Translations under genes and position numbers: made by a program
In this document: piece after piece, positions 45,433-57,176 of the stretch
How positions within the stretch are numbered: position 1 is the stretch's first letter
Layout: every line of letters begins with the position of its first letter
The notes under the pieces: model-generated
Database searches by the model: none
Told to the model about the DNA's origin: nothing
The model's input: only the letters and a program-made list of their open reading frames with translations
Assembly (NCBI RefSeq): GCF_003448965.1
Contig: NZ_QRGC01000006.1
Location: 1-64,000, forward strand
DNA from: Oceanicella sp. SM1341
GTDB lineage: Bacteria > Pseudomonadota > Alphaproteobacteria > Rhodobacterales > Rhodobacteraceae
Direction of reading: 5' to 3'
Length of the DNA stretch: 64,000 nt

Positions 45433-46305
45433 TCATGTCCTCCGGCGGGGGTCGACGATGTCGCGCAGACCGTCGCCCATCAGGTTGAAGGTGAAGACGG
45501 CGAGCATCAGCCAGAGGCCGGGGAACAGCGCGAGCCACCATTCGCCCGAGACGATGAAATTCGCCCCCTCGGCCACCATGATGCCCCATTCCGGCGTGGG
45601 CGGGCGCACGCCGAGCCCGATGAAGCTCAGGCCCGCGGCATTCAGGATGGCCCAGCCGAGGTTGAGCGAGACCTGCACCATCATCGGCGGCAGGGCGTTG
45701 GGGAAGATGTGGAAGGCCACCACGCGGGCGTCGGAATTGCCGGCGAGCTTCGCGGCCTGGGTGAAGCCCGCCTCGCGGCGGATGTTCACCTCGGCCCGCA
45801 CCAGCCTTGCGTAGAAGGGCACGTTGATGATGGCGGTGGCGTAGATGATGTTGGCCACCGAGTTTCCCAGCGCCGCCACGATGCCCATGGCCAGCACGAA
45901 GAGCGGGAAGGCCATGATGGTGTCGAGCACGCGGTTGAGGATGATGTCGGTCCAGCCGCCGCGGTAGCCCGCCACGGCGCCCAGCACCGAGCCCACGACG
46001 AAGGAAAGCGCCACCGCGGCCACCGAGATCACCAGGTCGAGCCTTGTCGCCACGATCACGCGGGAGAACACGTCGCGCCCCAGGCTGTCGGTGCCGAACC
46101 AGTGCGCGGCGGAGGGCGGCTGCAGGGCGATGGCCGCCTCGGTGGCCAGCGGGTCGTAGGGCACCAGCATGGGCCCGAACAGCGCGGAGCCGAGGAAGAA
46201 GGCGAAGAGCGCGAAGGACAGCGCCGTCACCGGGTTTTCGCGCAGCACGTAGGCCACGTGGCCCATGGTGCCGGAGCGGGCGGGGGGGTCGGCCTGAACG
46301 GTCAT
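45433..46305 (-). CDS. ABC transporter permease, DppC type (second importer)
   Basis: A 290-residue inner-membrane protein: first hydrophobic helix near 25-48, the OppC-type HWFGTDSLGRDVFSR motif near 68-82, five further segments and an EAA-type loop near 190. It overlaps the upstream DppB gene by 4 bp (ATGA) and is followed immediately by the fused ATPase. Confidence 0.94.
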   Translation of the reverse strand: MTVQADPPARSGTMGHVAYVLRENPVTALSFALFAFFLGSALFGPMLVPYDPLATEAAIALQPPSAAHWFGTDSLGRDVFSRVIVATRLDLVISVAAVALSFVVGSVLGAVAGYRGGWTDIILNRVLDTIMAFPLFVLAMGIVAALGNSVANIIYATAIINVPFYARLVRAEVNIRREAGFTQAAKLAGNSDARVVAFHIFPNALPPMMVQVSLNLGWAILNAAGLSFIGLGVRPPTPEWGIMVAEGANFIVSGEWWLALFPGLWLMLAVFTFNLMGDGLRDIVDPRRRT

Positions 46306-47327
46306 TTCGCCTCCGTTCCGAAGCGCGGGTCGATCACCGAATAGGCAAGGTCGATCGCGAGGTTGAGCAGGACGAAGAGCAGGGCCATGCACAGCACGAA
46401 GCCCTGCACGGCGGCATAGTCGGACACCACCAGCGCCTCGACGGCGTAGGAGCCGATGCCGGGCCAGGCGAAGACCTTCTCCACCAGCACGTTGGCGCCG
46501 AGCACGAAGGAAAACACCATGCCCAGCGTGGTGACCACCGGCAGCAGCGCGTTGCGGAAGGCATAGCCGTAGAGCACCTTGCCCCGGCCCAGCCCCGCCG
46601 CGCGGGCGGTGCGGATGTAATCGGCCGATAGCGCCGCGAGCATCGCCGCCCGGGTCATCCGCGCGATGGGGGCGAGGGTGAAGAGCGCCAGCGTGATCGC
46701 CGGCAGGATGAGCTGCTTCAGCGTGCCGAGCCATGTCTCCCAGTCGCCCATCAGGGCGGAGTCGACCAGGAAGAAGCCGGTCACCGGGTCGGGCTCGAGG
46801 TAGATGAAGTCGAGCCGGCCCAGCGGCGAGGGCGCGATGCCCAGCAGGTAGTAGAAGACGTAGATCAGCACGATGCCGGTGAAGAATGTGGGCAGCGAGA
46901 CCCCCGCCGTCACCAGCAGCCGGCAGAGCTGGTCGACCCAGCTTCCCGGCCGGGTGGCGGCCAGCACGCCCAGCGGGATGGCGATGGCGCAGGACAGGAT
47001 CAGCGCCGTGAGCGTGAGCTCGAGCGAGGCCGGCAGGCGGGAGGCGAGCTCCTCCGCCACCGGCCGGCCGGTGGACACCGACTGGCCGAGGTCACCCTGC
47101 AGCAGGTCCCCGCAGTAGATGAGGAACTGCTGCAGCAGCGGCTTGTCGAGCCCCAGCGAGGCGCGCACCTGTTCGATCGATTCCGGCGTGGCCGCCGCTC
47201 CGGCGAATTGCACTGCCGGGTCTCCCGGCAGCGCGCGGGTGAGGAGGAAGGAGATCACCACCACCCCCAGCACCACGGGCACCGACTGTGCGATGCGCAG
47301 TCCGACGGCTGTCCAGCGGCCCGCCAT
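46302..47327 (-). CDS. ABC transporter permease, DppB type (second importer)
   Basis: A 341-residue inner-membrane protein with six hydrophobic segments and the large periplasmic loop after segment 1 (GDPAVQFAG..). The EAA loop DYIRTARAAGLGRGKVLYGY is near residue 240. It starts 3 bp after the binding-protein stop, so all four transport genes are one unit. Confidence 0.94.
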   Translation of the reverse strand: MAGRWTAVGLRIAQSVPVVLGVVVISFLLTRALPGDPAVQFAGAAATPESIEQVRASLGLDKPLLQQFLIYCGDLLQGDLGQSVSTGRPVAEELASRLPASLELTLTALILSCAIAIPLGVLAATRPGSWVDQLCRLLVTAGVSLPTFFTGIVLIYVFYYLLGIAPSPLGRLDFIYLEPDPVTGFFLVDSALMGDWETWLGTLKQLILPAITLALFTLAPIARMTRAAMLAALSADYIRTARAAGLGRGKVLYGYAFRNALLPVVTTLGMVFSFVLGANVLVEKVFAWPGIGSYAVEALVVSDYAAVQGFVLCMALLFVLLNLAIDLAYSVIDPRFGTEAK

Positions 47328-47330
47328 GGC

Positions 47331-48932
47331 TCAGCTTTCCGCCGCGCCGAGGGTGCGCACGTCGAGCTGGCGGTGGAACCAGAACTCGTAGCCGTCCGCC
47401 CCGTTCATCGCCACGTTCAGCGCCGGCTGGTAGAGCGGGATGCGCGGCAGGTCCTCGATGGCGATCTCGAACATCCGCGCGATCTTGGGCGCGTATTCGG
47501 GGTCGTCCATGGGCATGTGCAGCGTCTCGCTGGTGAGCTGCTCCACCTCCTCGTTGTAGTAGTTGGAGGAGTTGAACAGGTGGCCCTTCTGGTAGGCCCA
47601 GAAGAAGTAGTAGTCCGGCGTGTTCAGCCAGCCGCCGAAATTCTCCAGGTGCATGGCGAGGCGCTTTTCCACCAGGCAGGCGGTGCGCCAGTTCGCGCCG
47701 GGGATCTTTTCCACCGTGGCGTTGATGCCGATCTTGCCCACGGCCTCCTGGATCAGCAGCGCCGCCGGCTCCATCCAGGTGGCGAGATCGGTGGAAATGG
47801 AGAGGGTGACGTCGAAACCCTCCGCGTAGCCGGAGGCGGCCATGTGCGCCTTCGCCTTCTCGAGGTCGGTCACGTAGGGGAATTTCCGCGGCCAGGCGGT
47901 GTCGGTGATCCCGGCCTCGCCGCCCCAGAGCGGCGCGCCGCGCTCATAGGCGGCGGCGCGGAAGATGTCCTCGTAGGGCACCACGCAGGCGATGGCCTTG
48001 CGCACCTCGGGGTCGGTGAAGGGGGCGAAATTGGTGTTCAGGCACAGGGCGTGGATGCAGTTCTCGATCGGGGTGGAGAACACGGTGAGGCTGTCAGCGA
48101 GCTCGGAGGCGTCCTTGTCGGGGATGTCGAAGGCCACCTGCACGTCGCCGCGCTCGACCAGCGCGCGCTGGGTGGCGGCGGAGGGCACCTCGCGCAGGAT
48201 GATGCGCTTCACCTTCGGCGCCGGGCCGCCGGCCCAGCCGTCGAACCGCTCGTAGACCACCTGCTGGCCGGGGGTCCAGCGGCTCACGGTATAGGCGCCG
48301 GAGCCGATGGTGTTCTGGTGGAGATACTCCATCGCCCAGGGGTCGGCCTCGGTGGCGTGGCTCTTGGCGAGCGCGGAGTTGATGATGAAGGGCACCGGCA
48401 CCGCGAGGTCGGGCAGCGACAGCTTGGAGGGCTTGTCGAGCTTCACCACGAAGGTCCTGTCATCCACCGCCTCGAACTGGTCCGGGCGCACCAGCCCGCC
48501 GGCCTGCATCTGCGTGGTGGGGAAGCCGCCCACGGTGACCGCCCGGTCGAACGACCATTTCACGTCATGGGCGGTCACCTTCGAGCCGTCCTGGAAGGTG
48601 GCGTCCTTGAGGGTGAAGGTGAGGGTGAGCCCGTCCTCCGAGATGGTCCAGCTCTCGGCGAGCTCCGGCTCGATGGTGGAGTAGTCGTAGCTCAGCCCGC
48701 CGCCCGGGGCCTCCTTCGCACCGAAGGTCACCAGCCGGTCGTAGCAGTTCACCGCGATCTGGTAGCTGGCGCGGTTGGTGCCGGTGCGGTGCAGGTCGAG
48801 CGAGTTGATGGTCTGCCCGCTCACCACCACCAGCGTGTCGGTGGCGGCGGCGGCCGGCAGGGCGCGGGCGAAGGGCAGCGCCCCCATCAGGGCGGCACCG
48901 GTCTTGAGGAAAGTACGTCGGGTCTGGGTCAT
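47331..48932 (-). CDS. ABC solute-binding protein, SBP_bac_5 family, with Tat signal
   Basis: A 533-residue periplasmic binding protein. The N-terminus is a twin-arginine signal (TRRTFLKTG, then a hydrophobic stretch ending AAAA, cleavage near residue 31), so it is probably exported folded. Family 5 landmarks follow: ESWTISEDGLTLTFTLKD near 93, HDVKWSFDRAV near 122 and IPLYQP near 500. It is unlike the pair of binding proteins in the neighbouring operon. It is divergent from the LysR gene, 139 bp apart, which probably controls it. Confidence 0.92.
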   Translation of the reverse strand: MTQTRRTFLKTGAALMGALPFARALPAAAATDTLVVVSGQTINSLDLHRTGTNRASYQIAVNCYDRLVTFGAKEAPGGGLSYDYSTIEPELAESWTISEDGLTLTFTLKDATFQDGSKVTAHDVKWSFDRAVTVGGFPTTQMQAGGLVRPDQFEAVDDRTFVVKLDKPSKLSLPDLAVPVPFIINSALAKSHATEADPWAMEYLHQNTIGSGAYTVSRWTPGQQVVYERFDGWAGGPAPKVKRIILREVPSAATQRALVERGDVQVAFDIPDKDASELADSLTVFSTPIENCIHALCLNTNFAPFTDPEVRKAIACVVPYEDIFRAAAYERGAPLWGGEAGITDTAWPRKFPYVTDLEKAKAHMAASGYAEGFDVTLSISTDLATWMEPAALLIQEAVGKIGINATVEKIPGANWRTACLVEKRLAMHLENFGGWLNTPDYYFFWAYQKGHLFNSSNYYNEEVEQLTSETLHMPMDDPEYAPKIARMFEIAIEDLPRIPLYQPALNVAMNGADGYEFWFHRQLDVRTLGAAES

Positions 48933-49071
48933 GGCGGCCTCGGCGGTGGGTCGGTGGACGGGTCCGGGAACGGATTGGATGAAGCCTGCACGCTTGAGGC
49001 GTTCGCGAAAATTGCTACGATTTCACCAATGCGGTGCATTTCCAGCACCACCTGACAGAAAAGCGCGCGAT

Positions 49072-49977
49072 ATGAAACACTTGTATACGTTTCAGCTGAT
49101 CGAATCCGTGGCGCGCATGGGCTCGATGCGCCGCGCGGCGGAGGACATGAACCTCACCGCCTCGGCGTTGAACCGGCGAATCCGCCGCTTCGAGGAGGAG
49201 TTCGGCGCCGAGATCTTCGAGCGCCTGCCCGGCGGCGTGCGGCTCAACCCCGCGGGCGAGCTGCTGCTGCACCATTACCGCGCCACGCGCTCCGACCTCT
49301 CGCGCGTGCAGGGCCAGGTGGCCGACCTCGCGGGTGAGCGGCGCGGCCATGTCTCCATCGCCTGCTCCCAGGCGCTGGCGCCCTATTTCCTGCCCGAGCA
49401 GATCGCCCGCTACCGCGCCGAGCACCCCGGGGTCACCTTCACGGTGAACGTGCGCGACCGGGCCCAGGCCGAGGCGGAGCTGGCGAGCTACTCCTCCGAC
49501 CTCGCGCTGGTGTTCGAGCCGGTCTACCTGGTGGATTTCGAGGTGATCCAGACCCTGCCGCAACCGGTGCACGCGGTGATGGCGGCCGACCATCCGCTGG
49601 TGGGCAAGAAGGAGCTGCGCCTGCGCGACTGCCTCGAGCATGCCCATGTGGCCCCCAGCACGGCCTATGGCGTGCGCCACCTGCTCGACTTCGCGGCCCG
49701 GCGGCTGGGCCGGCGCATGGCCCCGGTGGTGGAGACCGAGAGCTTCGATCTCATCCGCCACTACGTGCTGCACGAGCGGGCGCTCGGCTTCCAGATCCCC
49801 ATCGGGCTGCAGGCCCCGGCGGACGGGGCGCTGCGCTTCCGCGCCATCTCCGAGCGCGACATCCCGCCGGGCAGCCTGATCCTCGGGCAGATGCGCGGCC
49901 GCACCCTGCCGGTGGCCTCGGCGCGCTTTGCCATGCAGCTCGCCGCGGCGCTGGTGGAACAGGCCGGCCGGGGCTGA
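49072..49977 (+). CDS. LysR-type regulator of the allophanate hydrolase/ABC cluster
   Basis: A 301-residue LysR-type protein. The N-terminal helix-turn-helix (about 3-62) reads FQLIESVARMGSMRRAAEDMN..ALNRRIRRFEEEFG; the C-terminal half is the two-lobed ligand domain. The start at 49072 lacks a strong ribosome site. Divergent placement from the binding-protein gene is the usual arrangement for a LysR activator of the adjacent operon. Confidence 0.9.
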   Translation: MKHLYTFQLIESVARMGSMRRAAEDMNLTASALNRRIRRFEEEFGAEIFERLPGGVRLNPAGELLLHHYRATRSDLSRVQGQVADLAGERRGHVSIACSQALAPYFLPEQIARYRAEHPGVTFTVNVRDRAQAEAELASYSSDLALVFEPVYLVDFEVIQTLPQPVHAVMAADHPLVGKKELRLRDCLEHAHVAPSTAYGVRHLLDFAARRLGRRMAPVVETESFDLIRHYVLHERALGFQIPIGLQAPADGALRFRAISERDIPPGSLILGQMRGRTLPVASARFAMQLAAALVEQAGRG

Positions 49978-50009
49978 GCGGCCCCGGCCGCCCGTGCCTC
50001 AGCCCGGCC

Positions 50010-50429
50010 TCAGCCCCGCCCGCGCGGCGGCAGGAAGGCCCCCGCGCGGGCGAGGTCGGGCCAGGGCTGCACGGTCTCACCCGTGCAGCGCCACCCTTCC
50101 GGCAGCCGGCGCAGGCGCAGCTCGTAGAGCGCCGGCTCCGCCACCGGGCTCATGCGCCGGTAGAGGAGCGCGGTGGCGAAATCGCCCTGCTGTTCCACGT
50201 GAAGCAGCCGGTACTCGGTGGAGAGCGGCGGCTCGCCCGCCGCGCGCCGGGCGGCGAACTCGGCGATGAACTGCGCCTTCGGGCTGCGCGCCACGCCCCC
50301 GTCGGCGGTGAGGAACAGGATGGCCTGGTCCTCGGTGTAGAGCGCCTGCATGCCCTCGGTGTCATAGGCGCTGCCGATCCGCACGATACGGTCGATGAAG
50401 GCGGGGATCTCGGGGTCGATGTCCATCAT
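50010..50429 (-). CDS. SnoaL/DUF4440-like small protein
   Basis: A 139-residue protein with the NTF2-like cone fold pattern: an N-terminal helix, the Y..DQAILFLTADGG strand near 31-45, and late beta strands ALYELRLRR and EGWRCTGE near 100-117. NTF2-like proteins include isomerases, hydratases and many of unknown role. GGAG precedes the ATG at 50429 (a second ATG follows at once). It is 14 bp downstream of the SDR gene, so they are co-transcribed. Confidence 0.75.
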   Translation of the reverse strand: MMDIDPEIPAFIDRIVRIGSAYDTEGMQALYTEDQAILFLTADGGVARSPKAQFIAEFAARRAAGEPPLSTEYRLLHVEQQGDFATALLYRRMSPVAEPALYELRLRRLPEGWRCTGETVQPWPDLARAGAFLPPRGRG

Positions 50430-50443
50430 GATGGTCTCCGGTT

Positions 50444-51193
50444 TCAAAGGATGGCCATGCCGCCGTCGACCCTGAGGTCGATGCCGGTCACGAAGCTGCT
50501 GGCGTCCGAGGCGAGGAACAGCGCCGCATCGGCGAGTTCCTCGGGCCGGCCGAGGCGGCCGAGCGGGATGGCGGCGGCCATCGCGGCCTCGAAGCTCGGC
50601 CGGTCCTGCGGCGCCACGCCGAGCTTCTCGAGGATGGCGGTGTCCACCGGGCCGGGGCTGAGCAGGTTCACCCGGATGCGCCGCGCGCTCATCTCCGCCG
50701 CCCAGGCCTTCACGAAGGCGCCGAGCGCGGCCTTGGAGCCGGCATAGACCGCGTGGCCATCCAGCCGCTTTTCCGATGCCAGCGAGCCGGTGACGATCAC
50801 CGAGGCGCCGTCGCGCAGCACCGGGCGGATGGCCTGCACGCCGAAGAAGGTGCCGCGGGTGTTGGTGTCGAACTGGGCGTCGTACTCCGCCTCGTCCACC
50901 GCCTCGGAGGGGGTGATGGTGTTCACCCCGGCATTGGCGAAGTAGATGTCGCAGCCGCCGAACCGGCTGTGCACCAGTTCCGCCACCGCGCGGTGATGGG
51001 CCGTGTCCGCCACGTCGCCGCGCAGGGCGAGGGCTCCATGGCCGATATCGGCCAGGGCGGCGTCGAGCGCCGCCTGCCTGCGCCCGGTGATCACCACCTG
51101 CGCGCCCTCCCGGGCGAAGGCCCGGGCCGCGGCGAGGCCGATGCCGCTGTTGCCGCCGGTCACCACGGCCGTCTTTCCCTCGAGTCTGCTCAT
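50444..51193 (-). CDS. Classical SDR oxidoreductase paired with a divergent LysR
   Basis: A 249-residue classical SDR: cofactor loop TGGNSGIG at 12-19, an NAG motif near 87, catalytic Ser in VTGSLAS near 137 and YAGSK (Tyr150, Lys154). Arg at the end of the second strand (TGRRQ) suggests NADP(H) preference. The substrate is unknown. AGGAG precedes the ATG. The divergent LysR gene 99 bp away is the probable regulator. Confidence 0.9.
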   Translation of the reverse strand: MSRLEGKTAVVTGGNSGIGLAAARAFAREGAQVVITGRRQAALDAALADIGHGALALRGDVADTAHHRAVAELVHSRFGGCDIYFANAGVNTITPSEAVDEAEYDAQFDTNTRGTFFGVQAIRPVLRDGASVIVTGSLASEKRLDGHAVYAGSKAALGAFVKAWAAEMSARRIRVNLLSPGPVDTAILEKLGVAPQDRPSFEAAMAAAIPLGRLGRPEELADAALFLASDASSFVTGIDLRVDGGMAIL

Positions 51194-51255
51194 CGAACTG
51201 CTCCTGTTTCGGGGTCCGGCACCGAAATGGCCGTGACATCGCGGCGATGAAAGAT

Positions 51256-51278
51256 CACAGTCCGGCACATCATCTGTG
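51256..51278. promoter_or_regulatory. Possible LysR binding site in the SDR/LysR intergenic region
   Basis: CACAG (51256-51260) and CTGTG (51274-51278) form an inverted repeat with a 13-base spacer, placed 15 bp before the LysR start. This fits the loose dyad that LysR proteins bind, but the arms are short. Confidence 0.3.
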
Positions 51279-51292
51279 TCATGAGGGAATGA

Positions 51293-52201
51293 ATGGACCC
51301 GCTGCTGAACCATGCCGCTGGATTGCTGGCCTTCGTGCGCACGGTGGAGACCGGCAGCTTCAGCGCCGCCGCACGGGCCACCGGCACCTCGCCTTCGGCG
51401 GTCTCGCGCAGCGTGGCCCGGCTGGAGCGGCGGCTGGGCACCCGGCTGTTCAACCGCTCCACCCGCGCGCTGGCCCCCACGGCGGAGGGGCGGGCCTGGT
51501 TCGAGCGCGTCGCGCCGCTGTTGCGCGCGCTGGCCGACTCGGCCGAGGCCGCCGGCCCGCCGGGCGAGATTTCCGGCACGCTGCGCGTGAGCCTGCCGGG
51601 CGACCTGGCGCGGCTGCTCATCGGGCCGCTCACCTCCGGGCTGATGCGCGCGCACCCCGGCCTGGGGCTGGAGCTGAGCTTCGCCGACCGCAGGGTGGAC
51701 GTGGTGCGCGAGGGCTTCGACCTCGCGGTGCGGGTGGGCCGGCCGGAGGACAGCGAGCTCACCGCCCGGCCGCTGGGCCGGCTGCGCATGGTGCTGGTGG
51801 CCGCCCCTGCCCTGCTGGCGCGCCACGGCCGACCGGCCGATCGCGCCGCCCTCGCCGCCCTGCCCTTCGTGCGCTACATGCGCGGCGGCCGCACCCAGCC
51901 GGTGAGCTTTGCCACCGGCCCGACGCTGGAGCCCCGCGGGCCGCTGGCGCTGGACGCCGGCCATGCCATCCGCTCCGCGGCGCTGCACGGGGCGGGCGCC
52001 GCCCTGCTGATGCGCTGCGTGGTGGCCGAGGACATCGCCGCCGGCACGCTCGAGCCGCTGTTGCCGGACGACCCGCTGCCCGACATGCCGGTGACCGGCC
52101 TGCACGCCTTCGGCCGCCTCGCCCCGCGCCGGCTGCGCGCCTTCTGCGATGTCCTGGAGGCCGAGTTCGCCCGGCTCGATCCGCCCGGCGGCGGCGCCTG
52201 A
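51293..52201 (+). CDS. LysR-type regulator divergent from the SDR gene
   Basis: A 302-residue LysR-type protein of the CrgA/DsdC-like group. Helix-turn-helix (about 10-65): GLLAFVRTVETGSFSAAARA..SAVSRSVARLERRLG. The ligand domain follows with FDLAVRVGRPEDS near 143. Proteins of this group commonly control a divergent oxidoreductase, here the SDR/SnoaL pair. The start at 51293 has GAGGGA upstream. Confidence 0.92.
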   Translation: MDPLLNHAAGLLAFVRTVETGSFSAAARATGTSPSAVSRSVARLERRLGTRLFNRSTRALAPTAEGRAWFERVAPLLRALADSAEAAGPPGEISGTLRVSLPGDLARLLIGPLTSGLMRAHPGLGLELSFADRRVDVVREGFDLAVRVGRPEDSELTARPLGRLRMVLVAAPALLARHGRPADRAALAALPFVRYMRGGRTQPVSFATGPTLEPRGPLALDAGHAIRSAALHGAGAALLMRCVVAEDIAAGTLEPLLPDDPLPDMPVTGLHAFGRLAPRRLRAFCDVLEAEFARLDPPGGGA

Positions 52202-52599
52202 GCGGGCCGCCGACTCGGCGCCGCCCGCCCCCCTCGCTCCGGGCTCCGCACCGGCCGGCCGCCGACGTTGGGCGCAGTCCGGCCGGCGGAATTCATACCG
52301 CCCGGTGAGGCGCTTACACCATCGTATAGGCCCGGAATGCCGGAGGCATAGATGATGGCCGTTCCGGCCACATGCTACTCCTTTCCCCGAAGAAACGCCT
52401 GAACGATCGGAGACCGCTCGCGGATGCTCGACCGGGGCCCCGGGGGCCTGCCCGCACTGCCACCGGCCGTGAGCCGCACCGTCAGCGTCGCGCCGGGGCC
52501 GGCTCTTCGCGCCACCTTCCCGCCCCCGGAGGCCCCGGGCCGGGTCACGGGCTCCACGCCCGCAAACGCCAGCACATGACACAAGGCCAGGAGATCGAC
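52202..52599. other. 398-bp gap before the haloperoxidase gene
   Basis: No protein gene of normal size recognised. A 16-codon open frame (52352-52402) has a good GGAGG site 5 bases before its ATG-ATG start and could be a leader peptide. The rest is GC-rich with no convincing RNA or terminator. Confidence 0.4.
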
Positions 52600-55927
<3,328 letters not shown>

Positions 55928-55992
55928 ACGCCCGGCGCGGCGCACCCTGCCTCGCCGCACCGGGGCGCCGCTCCATGGCCCCCCATGAGCGA

Positions 55993-56007
55993 AATTCATC
56001 CTGAATT
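55993..56007. promoter_or_regulatory. Inverted repeat upstream of a LysR gene
   Basis: AATTCA (55993-55998), 3-base spacer, TGAATT (56002-56007). It is AT-rich against a GC-rich surround and lies 120 bp before the LysR start, a plausible autoregulatory or promoter element. Confidence 0.4.
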
Positions 56008-56126
56008 CACCCGCCGGCGGATTTCGGGTTGAGGATCGGCCGCCGCGATGCCATGCGATGATGCCAGCGGCCCCGCCGCTCCGGGCCCCGCCGGCGCATT
56101 CGGGGCGTGTCGCGATGGAGCCGGGC

Positions 56127-57023
56127 ATGGACCGTGAACTGCTGGGAGACCTGGCCACCTTCCTCACCGTGGCCGAGGAGGGGAACTTCACCCGCGCCGG
56201 CGTGCGCCTCGGCGTGTCGCAATCCGCCGTGAGCCACACCATCCGCCGGCTGGAAGACCGCATCGGCGTGCGGCTGCTCAACCGCAATTCCCGCCGGGTG
56301 ACCGCGACGGACGCGGGCGAGCAGCTCCTCGCCTCGCTGCAGCCGAGCTTCCGGCATGTCGGCGCCCGGATCGAGGAGATCCGCACCCTGGGCGAGCGCC
56401 CCTCCGGGCTGGTCCGGGTGACCGCGAGCGCGCCGGCCGCGCGGCAGATTCTCTGGCCCGTGGCCCGCGCCCTCGTGCGGGACTACCCGCAGGTGCGCAT
56501 CGAGATCAGCACGGACGGCCGGCTGACCGACCTCGCGGAGGACCGGTTCGACTGCGCCATCCGCCTCGGCGAGCACCTGAGCCCGGACATGATCGCCGTG
56601 CCGGTGGGCCCGCCGCTGGAGATGGCGGCCTTCGCCAGCCCCGACTACCTCGCCCGGCACGGCACCCCCGAGCACCCCGACGATCTCGACGGCCATGCCT
56701 GCCTGGTGATGCGGCATCGCATCGACGGCCCGGTCTACGACTGGGAGTTCGAGGCAGAGGGACGGGAGATGGTGAAGAAGCTCACCGGCCCCTTCATCCT
56801 CAACGATCCGCTGATGGTGCAGACCGCGGCGCTGGCGGGATGCGGCATCGGCTATCTCACCCTGCCCGAAGTGCAGCCGGAGCTGGAGGACGGCCGGCTG
56901 GTGCGGCTGCTCGCCGCCTGGTGCCCGCCCTTCGACGGCTACCACCTGTGCTACTCCGGCCGGCGCAACCTCAGCTCGGCCCTGCGCCTGCTCATCGACC
57001 GGCTGCGCTACCGGCCAGCATGA
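56127..57023 (+). CDS. LysR-type regulator upstream of the NepI-like pump
   Basis: A 298-residue LysR-type protein of the CrgA-like branch: helix-turn-helix (about 4-62) LATFLTVAEEGNFTRAGVRLGVSQSAVSHTIRRLE, ligand domain from about 90. The ATG at 56127 has GGAG 6 bases upstream; ATG at 56115 is possible. It is co-directional with the efflux pump 153 bp later and may control it. Confidence 0.9.
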   Translation: MDRELLGDLATFLTVAEEGNFTRAGVRLGVSQSAVSHTIRRLEDRIGVRLLNRNSRRVTATDAGEQLLASLQPSFRHVGARIEEIRTLGERPSGLVRVTASAPAARQILWPVARALVRDYPQVRIEISTDGRLTDLAEDRFDCAIRLGEHLSPDMIAVPVGPPLEMAAFASPDYLARHGTPEHPDDLDGHACLVMRHRIDGPVYDWEFEAEGREMVKKLTGPFILNDPLMVQTAALAGCGIGYLTLPEVQPELEDGRLVRLLAAWCPPFDGYHLCYSGRRNLSSALRLLIDRLRYRPA

Positions 57024-57176
57024 ACCTCTCTCATGCTGCCAATGCACGGCGCGGGGCTGATGCCGGGCCGCCTCCTGCCCTAGTCTGGCCCGGCACCCCG
57101 ACACTGGCTGTCGGAAACCCACCTCTCCCCGCCCGGCGCTGAGCCGCGGCGGGGCGCATCCTTTCGAGATACCAGC

